This document shows positions 1 through 6,263 of a stretch of DNA of 10,005 nucleotides, piece by piece (positions within the stretch are counted from its first letter, which is position 1; every line of letters begins with the position of its first letter). The translations under genes and the position numbers were made by a program. This stretch comes from Pyramidobacter piscolens (GTDB lineage Bacteria; Synergistota; Synergistia; Synergistales; Dethiosulfovibrionaceae). The notes under the pieces were generated by a model, which saw nothing but the letters and a program-made list of their open reading frames with translations, did not search any database and had not been told where the DNA came from. Location of the stretch: positions 1 through 10,005 of the forward strand of contig SFDM01000059.1 of assembly GCA_004558205.1 (NCBI GenBank), read 5' to 3'.

Positions 1-46
1 GGGGGATAGCTCGTGAATGCTGGTATGTATCAATGTACCTCGAACG

Positions 47-88
47 AGAAGCCCCCGCTTCTGCCGCCTGAAGGCGCTCAGCGGCGGG
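47..88 (-). terminator. Tandem hairpins after the binding-protein gene, possible weak terminator
   Basis: Just past the stop of the - strand gene lie two potential hairpins. One is imperfect (about 64-87, GC-rich, two-base bulge). The other is AGAAGC-CCCC-GCTTCT at 47-62. Neither is followed by a T-run on the - strand, so intrinsic termination is uncertain; they could instead be 3' protective structures. Confidence 0.3.
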
Positions 89-94
89 AGCAGG

Positions 95-850
95 TCACTC
101 AGTTCCGCCAAGGCCCCATTTGGCGCGGAGGGCTTTCATCGTGCCGTCCTCTTCCATGGCGGCGATGGCCTGGTCCAAGCGCTCCTTCAAAGCCCTGTCG
201 TCAAGCCGTACCGCTAGGGCCTTGCCCGCGCCGGTGAGCTTGAAGATGTACCCGGTGACGATCTTGCCCTTGAACTCGGGCAGTTCCGTCAGCTTGCGCG
301 CTACCGGCAAGTCCATCAGCGTGAAATCGGTGCGCCCCGTCACGATATCCCAGACGCACTCCTCGATCTTGGCGAACCGCTTCAGGCTGAACCCCATGGA
401 CTCGCTCAGCGGCGTCAGGTAGACGTCCTGGGTGGTTCCCACCGGGATAGCGCCGCGAAGGCTCTTCATGTCCTCTAGCTTTTCCACCTTGAGGGATGGC
501 GCGGTGACGAAAGCCGCCATGGTTGGCACGTAGGGGTTGCTGAAAAGCACCCGTTTGGCGCGGATCGGCGTGGCGCTCATCCCCGCGGCGATCACGTCGG
601 CGCGGTTGGTGGTCAGGGCGGGAATGACCATGTCGTAATGTCCCGTATCAAGCCATTGAATTTCCTCGCCCAGGCGGCGGCCGATCTCTTCCATGAGATC
701 CTTGTCGAAACCGTCAAGCTCGCCCTGCTGGTTCAAAAACTCATAGGGCGGGTAGGTGCTTGCCGTGGCGACGCGAATTGCCGCCGGAGACGCCGCGGGC
801 GCGAGAAACAGGATGAGAAGTGCTGTCGCTGTTTTTTGAAGATAGTTCAT
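95..850 (-). CDS. Periplasmic substrate-binding protein, family 3 (amino-acid ABC transporter type)
   Basis: This encodes a 251-residue secreted solute receptor of the SBP_bac_3 fold, which delivers polar amino acids or similar ligands to an ABC permease. A Sec signal peptide is visible (residues 1-23, hydrophobic core LLILFL, AxxASPA-A cleavage region) with no lipobox Cys. The mature part opens with the family's IRVATASTYPPYEF, followed by GELDGFDKDLMEEIGRRLG (about 43-61), then GMSATPIRAKRVLFSNPY (90-107). In that last motif R97 matches the ligand-carboxylate Arg, and D180 in LMDLPVA matches the amino-group Asp. The start at 850 is chosen because GGAGG (862-858) lies 7 nt upstream; an ATG at 853 would be only 4 nt away. 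Length is normal for the family. No permease or ATPase gene is visible next to it, so partners are outside the window or the protein is an orphan. The ligand cannot be named. Confidence 0.88.
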   Translation of the reverse strand: MNYLQKTATALLILFLAPAASPAAIRVATASTYPPYEFLNQQGELDGFDKDLMEEIGRRLGEEIQWLDTGHYDMVIPALTTNRADVIAAGMSATPIRAKRVLFSNPYVPTMAAFVTAPSLKVEKLEDMKSLRGAIPVGTTQDVYLTPLSESMGFSLKRFAKIEECVWDIVTGRTDFTLMDLPVARKLTELPEFKGKIVTGYIFKLTGAGKALAVRLDDRALKERLDQAIAAMEEDGTMKALRAKWGLGGTE

Positions 851-894
851 CATGTAGCCTCCAACTCTTATTGTGGCCTCGAACCTGCCGGAAA

Positions 895-927
895 GGCGGC
901 TGGGACCCATTTCCCCAGCGGGCCGCC
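895..927 (-). promoter_or_regulatory. Structured 5' leader hairpin of the binding-protein mRNA
   Basis: In the roughly 98-nt 5' untranslated region, GGCGG-CTGGG on one side pairs with CCCAG and CCGCC on the other, with a CGGG bulge (895-904 with 914-927). There is no T-run and no recognised riboswitch core. It may affect mRNA stability or ribosome access. Confidence 0.35.
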
Positions 928-954
928 GGTTGAAACGACGCCTCGCTTAACCTC

Positions 955-981
955 ATTATACCGTATCAACGCTACCGTTGA
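955..981 (-). promoter_or_regulatory. Promoter -10 with overlapping palindromic operator for the binding-protein gene
   Basis: On the - strand a perfect TATAAT (960-955) lies about 105 bp upstream of the start codon. The -35 is poor (TGTCAA at a 17-nt spacing), which suggests activator dependence or regulation. A perfect inverted repeat TCAACG-CTAC-CGTTGA (966-981) fills the spacer just upstream of the -10, a classic position for a repressor operator. The cognate regulator is not identifiable. Confidence 0.5.
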
Positions 982-985
982 CACT

Positions 986-1237
986 TTACATTCTTATTTT
1001 CGAGCATAAAAAATATTTTAACCCCATAGAACCTGAGAAAAAGTTTTTCTACGGGCAAAATGCGAGCGCAAAAACTGCGGCGGAACACAGGCCTGTCTGC
1101 CTTCGCGAGAAAACGGCTGCGATTCCGCGCGCCCCGGAGAGGAGAACTCCCTCTCCGTGAACCTCCCCCGGCGGACATTCTTATCGGCCTTACAAGGCAT
1201 GTTTTTTGTATGGTGAATTGCGTGCTGTTATCGGAAT
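986..1237. other. Intergenic stretch with no supported gene
   Basis: This is the first part of the gap between the - strand binding-protein promoter and the + strand lactate-permease unit. Short inverted repeats can be seen: CCCATAGAA/TTCTACGGG around 1023-1055, CGGAGAGG/CCTCTCCG at 1135-1157, and GCCTT-AC-AAGGC near 1189-1200. A + strand ORF at 1060-1257 lacks a ribosome binding site and has no family resemblance, so it is not called. Confidence 0.5.
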
Positions 1238-1238
1238 T

Positions 1239-1261
1239 CAATTTAATCAAGTTATAAATTG
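1239..1261. promoter_or_regulatory. Inverted repeat upstream of the lctP promoter, candidate regulator site
   Basis: CAATTTA (1239-1245) and TAAATTG (1255-1261) form a perfect 7-bp inverted repeat with a 9-bp spacer, ending 6 bp before the -35 box. The centre is about 53 bp upstream of the predicted transcription start, a usual activator position. It could also act as an AT-rich UP element. Confidence 0.4.
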
Positions 1262-1267
1262 TGCTTC

Positions 1268-1296
1268 TTGACAACTCTTTCACTTTAGTGTAATAT
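1268..1296 (+). promoter_or_regulatory. Consensus sigma-70 promoter of the leader-lctP-larA operon
   Basis: TTGACA (1268-1273), an exact 17-bp spacer and TAATAT (1291-1296) make a near-perfect housekeeping promoter, with a predicted start near 1303. It precedes the leader ORF by about 50 nt. Such a strong promoter with a terminator 170 nt downstream is the usual arrangement of an attenuated operon. Confidence 0.85.
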
Positions 1297-1351
1297 CCCG
1301 ACCATATTCACTTCCGAACAGGAAAATACCACAGATTGAGGAGAGAACATC

Positions 1352-1450
1352 ATGGCTTTCAATGTTTCAGTTTCTATGATCAGCGTCATTATTATTAGCC
1401 TAGAGCTCGTCATTATCTCGTGGTCTCTTTCCTGGACGACGTGTATGTAG
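1352..1450 (+). CDS. Leader peptide ORF, 32 codons, rich in Ile/Val/Ser (candidate attenuator peptide)
   Basis: A short ATG ORF sits between the consensus promoter and a strong intrinsic terminator. It has an excellent ribosome binding site (TGAGGAGAG at 1337-1345) about 7 nt before the ATG. The 32-residue product is hydrophobic: six Ile (10, 13-15, 21, 22), four Val, three Leu, seven Ser and two Trp (24, 28), with a core reading SVIIISLELVIISW. This composition resembles branched-chain attenuation peptides such as those of ilv operons. The stop is 19 nt before the terminator stem, as expected for ribosome-mediated attenuation. The alternative is a real small membrane protein made from a short, mostly terminated transcript. 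No known family is recognised. The ORF call is firm from promoter, ribosome binding site and terminator context; the sensing role is inference. Confidence 0.7.
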   Translation: MAFNVSVSMISVIIISLELVIISWSLSWTTCM

Positions 1451-1469
1451 CTGTATGCGCTGAAAGGTC

Positions 1470-1503
1470 AAAGGAGTGAGGCCCGTGCCTCGCTCCTTTT
1501 TTT
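1470..1503 (+). terminator. Intrinsic terminator / attenuator upstream of lctP
   Basis: A 13-bp stem (1470-1482 with 1487-1499, one T-G pair), a CCGT loop and seven T residues (1497-1503, partly in the stem) form a textbook intrinsic terminator. It sits after the leader ORF and 62 nt before the permease start. No convincing second promoter lies between it and the permease, so the permease must be reached by readthrough. Confidence 0.88.
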
Positions 1504-1565
1504 GTATCCTGGCACAGGCCTCCGAGAAATCAAATTGTTTTGTTATCATGAGGAGGAAAAGTACT

Positions 1566-3089
1566 ATGGATTTTTTTGTGGCAGCGGCGCCCATCGTGGC
1601 GGTCTTGGTTGGTATGGCAGGGTTTAACGTCTCGTCGAGAAAAATCGCCCCTGTCGCGTGGGCCATTTCGTTCGCGACGGCCTGCTTTTATTTTGGCTCC
1701 GATTCCACGGCGCTGCTCAAGGGAAGCTGGGCGGGAATCGTGGACGGCGCGCGCATTCTCGTGATCGTTCTGGGCGCCTTTTCGCTTCTTCAGGTCATGC
1801 TCCGCTCCGGAGCCATGGATACCATCAAGCTGGGCCTTGCCGGCGTGACCACCGATATGCGCCTGATGACGCTGCTGCTTGCTATTCCCTTTAACACCTT
1901 CATCGAAGGCGCCGCGGGCGCGGGGTCGCCAGCGGCCCTCGCGGCCCCGTTCCTGGTCGGGCTGGGGATGAATCCCGTCACGGCGGCGGCCGCCTGCCTT
2001 CTGGGCAACGCCCTTCCGAACAGCTGGGGCGGAGCCGGCGTGACCACCATCTTCGGAACGGGCAAGGTTATGGAGTCTCTGGGGATGACCTTTGTGGAAG
2101 CCTCCATGAAGACGGGCATGATCACCTGTCTTGTGTATGTCATCCTTCCCGTGGTGATGCTGGGCGTGTTCATGGGATGGAAGTCGCTGCGCGGCATTGG
2201 CAAAGAAATCGTCATTATGGGGCTGCTGACGGGCTGCATCAACTACGCGATCAGCAACGTGGCCGTGGCGATCACCGAGCTTACGAGCCTTGTGGGCGGC
2301 CTGGCTGGAACCTTGCTGTACAGCGCTTTCTTGAAGAGCCGCAAGGAAGACTTAAACAGCGTGCCCGAGGAATACCGTATCAGCCATGAACCCGGCGTGA
2401 CGGTCACCGCGGGGCAGTTTGCCCACGCTCTGGCCCCCTACGTGGTCCTGTGCTTCATGCTGGTGACGGTGCGCATGACCGTGCCGCTTCCCGCGCTTCT
2501 TGCCTTTGGCGGCGGCTATACGGTATGGGTCGGGCTGACGATCTTCGCCTGCTCCTTTGTGGCGGCGCTCGTCCTGGGGCGTCCCGGCGTGTTTATGGGC
2601 GCCGCGGGCAAGGCGGCGATGCAGACCTGGCCCGCTCTGTTCGTGATGGGATTCCTGCTTGCCATGGTCAACTGCATGAAGATGTCGGGGCAGATGAGCG
2701 CCCTGGCCGGGCCTCTGGCCCACGCCGCCGGAATGGCCTATCCCTTTGTGGCCGTGGCGATCGGCGAAATGGGAGCCTTTGTCACCGGTACCAATCTGGG
2801 CTCCAACCTGATGTTCAACGGCATGCACCTGGAAGCGGCCCAGAGCCTGGCCATCAATCCCGTCACGGTGGTCGCCGCGCAGAACATCGGCGGCGCCCTG
2901 GGCAACATGATCTGCCCCAACAACGTGGTGGCTGTGTGCGCCTGCGTGGGCATCATGGATAAAGAGGGCGTGGTGCTCCGCAAGACGCTGGTTCCCGCCC
3001 TGCTGCTTCTTTTCTTTGCCGGATCGGCGGCCATGGTATATACTTATATGGTATTCCCCGCAACCGTCACGGCCGTGGCGGGGCTGTAA
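1566..3089 (+). CDS. lctP: LctP-family lactate / 2-hydroxyacid permease
   Basis: This 507-residue integral membrane protein matches the L-lactate permease (LctP/LldP) family, which imports lactate, glycolate and related 2-hydroxyacids with protons. Family blocks are visible: FIEGAAGAGSPAALAAPFLV (112-131) with GNALPNSWGGAGVTT just after, GAFVTGTNLGSN (403-414), and AAQNIGGALGNMICPNNVV (437-455). About a dozen hydrophobic helices span the protein, and the length is typical. The start at 1566 is chosen for AGGAGG (1551-1556) 9 nt upstream. An in-frame GTG at 1476 would put 30 residues inside the terminator hairpin and has no ribosome binding site. It is followed 80 nt later by a LarA-like gene, which supports a 2-hydroxyacid substrate. 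Expression is probably gated by the upstream leader and terminator. The exact substrate cannot be told from sequence. Confidence 0.9.
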   Translation: MDFFVAAAPIVAVLVGMAGFNVSSRKIAPVAWAISFATACFYFGSDSTALLKGSWAGIVDGARILVIVLGAFSLLQVMLRSGAMDTIKLGLAGVTTDMRLMTLLLAIPFNTFIEGAAGAGSPAALAAPFLVGLGMNPVTAAAACLLGNALPNSWGGAGVTTIFGTGKVMESLGMTFVEASMKTGMITCLVYVILPVVMLGVFMGWKSLRGIGKEIVIMGLLTGCINYAISNVAVAITELTSLVGGLAGTLLYSAFLKSRKEDLNSVPEEYRISHEPGVTVTAGQFAHALAPYVVLCFMLVTVRMTVPLPALLAFGGGYTVWVGLTIFACSFVAALVLGRPGVFMGAAGKAAMQTWPALFVMGFLLAMVNCMKMSGQMSALAGPLAHAAGMAYPFVAVAIGEMGAFVTGTNLGSNLMFNGMHLEAAQSLAINPVTVVAAQNIGGALGNMICPNNVVAVCACVGIMDKEGVVLRKTLVPALLLLFFAGSAAMVYTYMVFPATVTAVAGL

Positions 3090-3103
3090 GCTAAAAAAAC
3101 ATG

Positions 3104-3138
3104 AACGGCAGCCGGCCTCTTTAGGCCCGGCTGCCGTT
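3104..3138 (+). repeat. Intercistronic hairpin between lctP and the larA-like gene
   Basis: AACGGCAGCCGGCC (3104-3117) pairs with GGCCCGGCTGCCGTT (3124-3138) across a six-base loop, with one bulged C. No T-run follows on the + strand, so readthrough into the next gene is expected. It may set an mRNA processing or stability boundary. On the - strand a T-run (complement of 3093-3099) does follow, so it could stop antisense transcription. Confidence 0.55.
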
Positions 3139-3169
3139 GGCGGATGTGTTATTCGAGGAGGTTATTGTT

Positions 3170-4462
3170 ATGGCGATGAAAGAGTTCCACTTGAAATACG
3201 GTTCCGGCAAGGTGAATTTCTCCCTTCCCGAAGAGGACGTGCTCGGCCTGATCGAGAGCAGCCCTGTTCCCGGCGCGCCTACCGAAGAAGAGGCGGTCCG
3301 CCTGGCTCTGGCCAACCCCATCGGTTCGCCCAGGCTCGACAAGATCGTCAAGCCCGGCGAAAGGGTCTGCATCGTCACCTGCGACGTCACCCGGGCCTGG
3401 CAGCACGGCAGCCTGTACATTCCCATCCTGGTGGAGGAGCTGAACAAGGCGGGTATCCGCGACGAAGACATGCTTTTCATCAGCGCCACGGGGACCCACC
3501 GCACCCAGACCGAGGATGAGTACAAGCAGCTGATCGGCGAGGACCTGCTGAAGCGCATCAAGATTATGGACCACGTCTGCACCGACAGCGAGAACATGGT
3601 CTATCTCGGCACGACCAGCCATGGCACGCCCGTCAAGGTGAACAAAAAAATCATGGAGTACGACCACGTGATCATCACCGGCGGCATCGTCTACCACTTC
3701 ATGGCCGGCTGGGGCGGCGGGCGCAAGGCCATCCTGCCGGGAATCTCGTCCTACGAGACGGTCATGGCGAATCACGCCCTGGCTCTGGATCCCACGCCGG
3801 GCAAGGGCCGCAACTTGAACGTCAGCACGGGCAATTTTAAGGACAACATCCTCCACGAAGACATGGTGGAGGCCATGAACATGGTCAAGCCCTCGTTCCT
3901 GCTCAACGTGGTCCTGGATTCCCATGGCAAGATCGGCTGGGCCGTGGCCGGCGACCCCTACGAAGCCCACGTGGCGGGGACGAAGATCGTAGACAGCGTG
4001 GACGGCGTGCCCATCTCCGAAAAGGCTGACCTGGTTATCGCGACGGCGGGCGGCTTCCCCAAGGACATCAACCTCTATCAGGGCTCCAAGACGATCTTCA
4101 ACGCTTGGGACGCCGTGAAGGACGGGGGCTCGATGGTCATCATCACCACCTGTTCCGAGGGCTTCGGCAACGATGAAGTCAAGTTCATGCTCCAGGGTTT
4201 TGACAGCATGGAGGCCCGCGAGGCCGAAATCCGCCGCGAGTTCACCATCGCCAAGTACGTAGGCTACGTGATTGCCGATATCGCCGAAAATCACGACTTT
4301 TACCTTCTCTCCTCGATTCCCGCTTCAGAGTTCGCCGGTACGGGAATCCAAGTCGTAGCCTCGGTGGACGAGGCTCTCGAGAAGATTTACGCAAAGCGGG
4401 GCAGGAAGCTGAGCACCTGGGTGATGCCCATGGGCTCAAGCACCAGGCCTTCCGTCCGTTAA
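3170..4462 (+). CDS. larA: LarA-family nickel-pincer 2-hydroxyacid racemase/epimerase
   Basis: The 430-residue cytoplasmic protein belongs to the LarA (formerly DUF2088) family, which uses a covalently bound nickel pincer nucleotide to move hydride at C2 of 2-hydroxyacids. All signature residues of Lactiplantibacillus LarA are present at matching spacing: D72 and R75 in CDVTRAWQ, H110 in ATGTHR, H176 and cofactor-linked K186 in YHFMAGWGGGRKAILPG, and Ni ligand H202 in ANHAL (LarA H108, H174, K184, H200). A GGFPKDINLYQGSK block follows at 294-307. The start at 3170 has AGGAGG (3156-3161) 8 nt upstream. It lies downstream of lctP in one transcript, ended by a terminator at 4471. The family includes lactate, malate and other 2-hydroxyacid racemases and sugar-acid epimerases, so lactate is the likely but unproven substrate. 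Cofactor genes larB, larC and larE are not in the window. Confidence 0.9.
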   Translation: MAMKEFHLKYGSGKVNFSLPEEDVLGLIESSPVPGAPTEEEAVRLALANPIGSPRLDKIVKPGERVCIVTCDVTRAWQHGSLYIPILVEELNKAGIRDEDMLFISATGTHRTQTEDEYKQLIGEDLLKRIKIMDHVCTDSENMVYLGTTSHGTPVKVNKKIMEYDHVIITGGIVYHFMAGWGGGRKAILPGISSYETVMANHALALDPTPGKGRNLNVSTGNFKDNILHEDMVEAMNMVKPSFLLNVVLDSHGKIGWAVAGDPYEAHVAGTKIVDSVDGVPISEKADLVIATAGGFPKDINLYQGSKTIFNAWDAVKDGGSMVIITTCSEGFGNDEVKFMLQGFDSMEAREAEIRREFTIAKYVGYVIADIAENHDFYLLSSIPASEFAGTGIQVVASVDEALEKIYAKRGRKLSTWVMPMGSSTRPSVR

Positions 4463-4470
4463 AAGAAGTC

Positions 4471-4510
4471 AAAACCGCCGCGGAGCCCAGAGCCTGCGGC
4501 GGTTTTTTTT
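4471..4510 (+). terminator. Intrinsic terminator of the lctP-larA operon
   Basis: An 11-bp stem AAAACCGCCGC / GCGGCGGTTTT (4471-4481 with 4496-4506) with a 14-nt loop runs into eight T residues (4503-4510). It begins 9 nt after the larA stop and clearly ends the first operon. Confidence 0.9.
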
Positions 4511-4567
4511 CGCCGTTTCCCTCGAAGGGTTTTTCTGCTGATTGGGCGTTTTTTGTAAAACCTCATC

Positions 4568-4596
4568 TTGACAAAGCAGCGGTTAAGGATTATCTT
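4568..4596 (+). promoter_or_regulatory. Sigma-70 promoter of the leader-amidohydrolase operon
   Basis: TTGACA (4568-4573), a 17-bp spacer and TATCTT (4591-4596) give a good housekeeping promoter with a start near 4603. It follows the previous terminator by about 60 bp and is 53 bp upstream of the second leader ORF's GTG. Confidence 0.72.
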
Positions 4597-4648
4597 TCAA
4601 TCGGTAAGTACATATTCTTCATCCTCGCAGAGAGAGGAGAGCTGCTTC

Positions 4649-4756
4649 GTGAAATATTCAAGTTCGTCAACTGCCACTACTACCGGTTCAGCGAATGATG
4701 GGCGGTCTCTGTTCTGCGGGCGGCACAGGCTTATTTGTGCCGGGAATTGCGCATAA
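4649..4756 (+). CDS. Leader peptide ORF, 35 codons, with a Ser/Thr run (candidate attenuator peptide)
   Basis: A GTG-initiated ORF with a strong ribosome binding site (AGGAGAG at 4635-4641) lies between a promoter and an intrinsic terminator whose stem starts 2 nt after the stop. The 35-residue peptide begins MKYSSSSTATTTGSA: four consecutive Ser (4-7) and four Thr in the next five residues, then an Arg/Cys-rich tail. The UCA/UCG/ACU/ACC-rich stretch is the kind of control-codon run used by attenuation leaders. The same reading frame is open upstream to 4568, but that TTG coincides with the -35 box, so the GTG is the credible start. Within its 3' part, CGGCACA (4721-4727) pairs with TGTGCCG (4736-4742), a possible pause hairpin. 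No known family is recognised; the sensing role is inference. Confidence 0.62.
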   Translation: MKYSSSSTATTTGSANDGRSLFCGRHRLICAGNCA

Positions 4757-4758
4757 AC

Positions 4759-4791
4759 GGCCGGAGCCCATCGGGAGGTTCCGGCCTTTTT
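4759..4791 (+). terminator. Intrinsic terminator / attenuator upstream of the amidohydrolase gene
   Basis: GGCCGGAGCC (4759-4768) pairs with GGTTCCGGCC (4777-4786), including one G-T pair, across an eight-base loop and is followed by five T residues (4787-4791). It lies 70 nt before the amidohydrolase start, with no evident promoter between them, so the downstream genes depend on readthrough. Confidence 0.85.
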
Positions 4792-4860
4792 GTATTCTCG
4801 GGGGAACCTTTGTATTGAAGAACGGCCCTATCTCATTTTACTGCGGAAGAAGGAGTTGCT

Positions 4861-6177
4861 ATGATGGTTGACAAGGCACTGCTGAAGAAAAGGGTTTTTG
4901 AAGCCGCCGACGCCTCGGCTGCGGCGGTGAAGGCTTACGCCGACGATATTGCGGACCATGCCGAGCTGGGCTTCTTTGAGGAGCGCACAAGCGCCAAACT
5001 GGCCGCGGCTCTCGAATCTCTCGGCCTTTCGGTGAAGAAGGGGCTGGCGGTGACGGGACTGCGGACCGATATAGGCAGCCGCAAGGGGCCCAAGATCGCC
5101 CTGATCGGCGAGCTTGATGGCATCGTGTGCCGCAACCACCCCAAGGCCAATCCCGTGGACGGCGCGTCGCACAGCTGCGGGCACAACCTCCAGACGTCGA
5201 TCGTCCTGACGGCCGCCTCGGCGCTGGTCAAGAGCGGGATCATGGAGGACCTGGACGGTTCCGTGGCGCTGATGGGCGTCCCCGCCGAGGAGTTCATCGA
5301 GATCGACCGCCGCAAGAAGATGCGCGACGAGGGAAAAATCGTCTACCTCTGCGGCAAGCCTGAATTTGTGCGCCTCGGCGTGTTCGACGACGTGGACGTG
5401 TCCATGATGATCCACGCCGGCGACTGGTCGCCCAAGGCGGCTTTCTCCGTGCCCCGCCACGGCAACGGCTTCCGGGTGTTCATGGTCCGCTACGAGGGCA
5501 AGCAGGCCCACGCCGCGGCCGCGCCTGACCAGGGGATCAACGCCCTCTACGCCGCCGTGTCTGGCATCAACTCCGTCAACGCGCTGCGCGAAACCTTCCG
5601 CGACGAAGACCATGTGCGCGTCCACTACATCATCACCAAGGGCGGCGACTCGGTCAACAGCGTTCCCGACGACGTGCGCCTCGAAGGCTATGTGCGCGCT
5701 GCCAGCGCCGCCGTGATCGACGAAGTTTTCGCCAAGGTGGAGCGCGCCTTTAAGGCCGGCGCCGACGCCCTGGGCTGCAAATTCCACTTCTCCAGCATTC
5801 CCGGCGACATGCCTCTGGCCGCTTCGCCCGCTCTGAACAAGCTCTTCGCCGAAAACGCGACGGAACTGGTGGGCGCGGAGAACGTCACGGCCGGCACCTA
5901 CTTTGCGGCGTCCACCGACATGGGCGACATCTGCCACCTCATGCCCGGCATCCATCCTTCGGCGGGCGGCTCCGTGGGCGCTCTGCATTCCGCGGCTTTC
6001 CAGGTGACCGATTTCGACGCCGCGGTGATCACCTCGGCCAAGGCGCTTCTTTCAACGGTGATCGACCTTCTGGCCGACGGCGCGAAGGGCGCTCATGAAA
6101 TTCTCGACGGTTACAAGCCTATCTATACGAAGGAAGAGTATCTGGCGTCCATGGACGCCCGTTTCAGCGATTATTAA
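4861..6177 (+). CDS. M20D-family amidohydrolase, AbgB-like
   Basis: This 438-residue cytoplasmic metallo-amidohydrolase would hydrolyse the amide bond of an N-acyl amino acid, dipeptide-like or p-aminobenzoyl-glutamate-like compound. Metal-site motifs are in order: GELDG (83-87), SHSCGHNL with Cys106 and His108 (103-110), PAEEF with Glu143/Glu144, MMIHAGD with His185, and GALHS with His376. The CGHNL form, rather than CGHDxH, is typical of the AbgB branch over the indole-acetyl-amino-acid hydrolase branch. A lid/dimerisation domain occupies about 196-310. AGGAG (4851-4855) is 5 nt from this ATG and 8 nt from an ATG at 4864, so the true start could be one codon later. It is first in an operon with two membrane proteins, which suggests they supply its substrate. 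The substrate cannot be fixed. Confidence 0.87.
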   Translation: MMVDKALLKKRVFEAADASAAAVKAYADDIADHAELGFFEERTSAKLAAALESLGLSVKKGLAVTGLRTDIGSRKGPKIALIGELDGIVCRNHPKANPVDGASHSCGHNLQTSIVLTAASALVKSGIMEDLDGSVALMGVPAEEFIEIDRRKKMRDEGKIVYLCGKPEFVRLGVFDDVDVSMMIHAGDWSPKAAFSVPRHGNGFRVFMVRYEGKQAHAAAAPDQGINALYAAVSGINSVNALRETFRDEDHVRVHYIITKGGDSVNSVPDDVRLEGYVRAASAAVIDEVFAKVERAFKAGADALGCKFHFSSIPGDMPLAASPALNKLFAENATELVGAENVTAGTYFAASTDMGDICHLMPGIHPSAGGSVGALHSAAFQVTDFDAAVITSAKALLSTVIDLLADGAKGAHEILDGYKPIYTKEEYLASMDARFSDY

Positions 6178-6263
6178 GGGTTCAAACGCGGGGTCGCCCG
6201 ATTCCGCGTATAATAGGGGAGCCTATGGTGGTTCCTATCTTTATTTAAGGGGGTTTTTTCCTC

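Noticed and set aside
1060..1257. 65-codon + strand ORF in the intergenic region
   Set aside because: There is no ribosome binding site, the product is Arg-rich and shadow-like, and it runs into the likely regulatory inverted repeat of the lctP promoter.
1476..1565. Upstream GTG start that would extend the permease by 30 residues
   Set aside because: The extension lies in the terminator hairpin and lacks a ribosome binding site. The ATG at 1566 has AGGAGG at ideal spacing and begins a typical membrane N-terminus.
3149..4294. 381-codon open frame on the - strand
   Set aside because: It is antisense to the LarA-like gene, which has all family motifs. The frame stays open because of GC-rich codon bias, and its translation is low-complexity His/Asp/Gly/Val.
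4828..5988. 386-codon open frame on the - strand
   Set aside because: It is antisense to the M20D amidohydrolase. The product resembles no family and has the same low-complexity shadow composition.
6209..6214. TATAAT before the DUF3100 gene as an internal promoter
   Set aside because: No acceptable -35 at 16-18 bp, and the gene order supports readthrough from the amidohydrolase gene.
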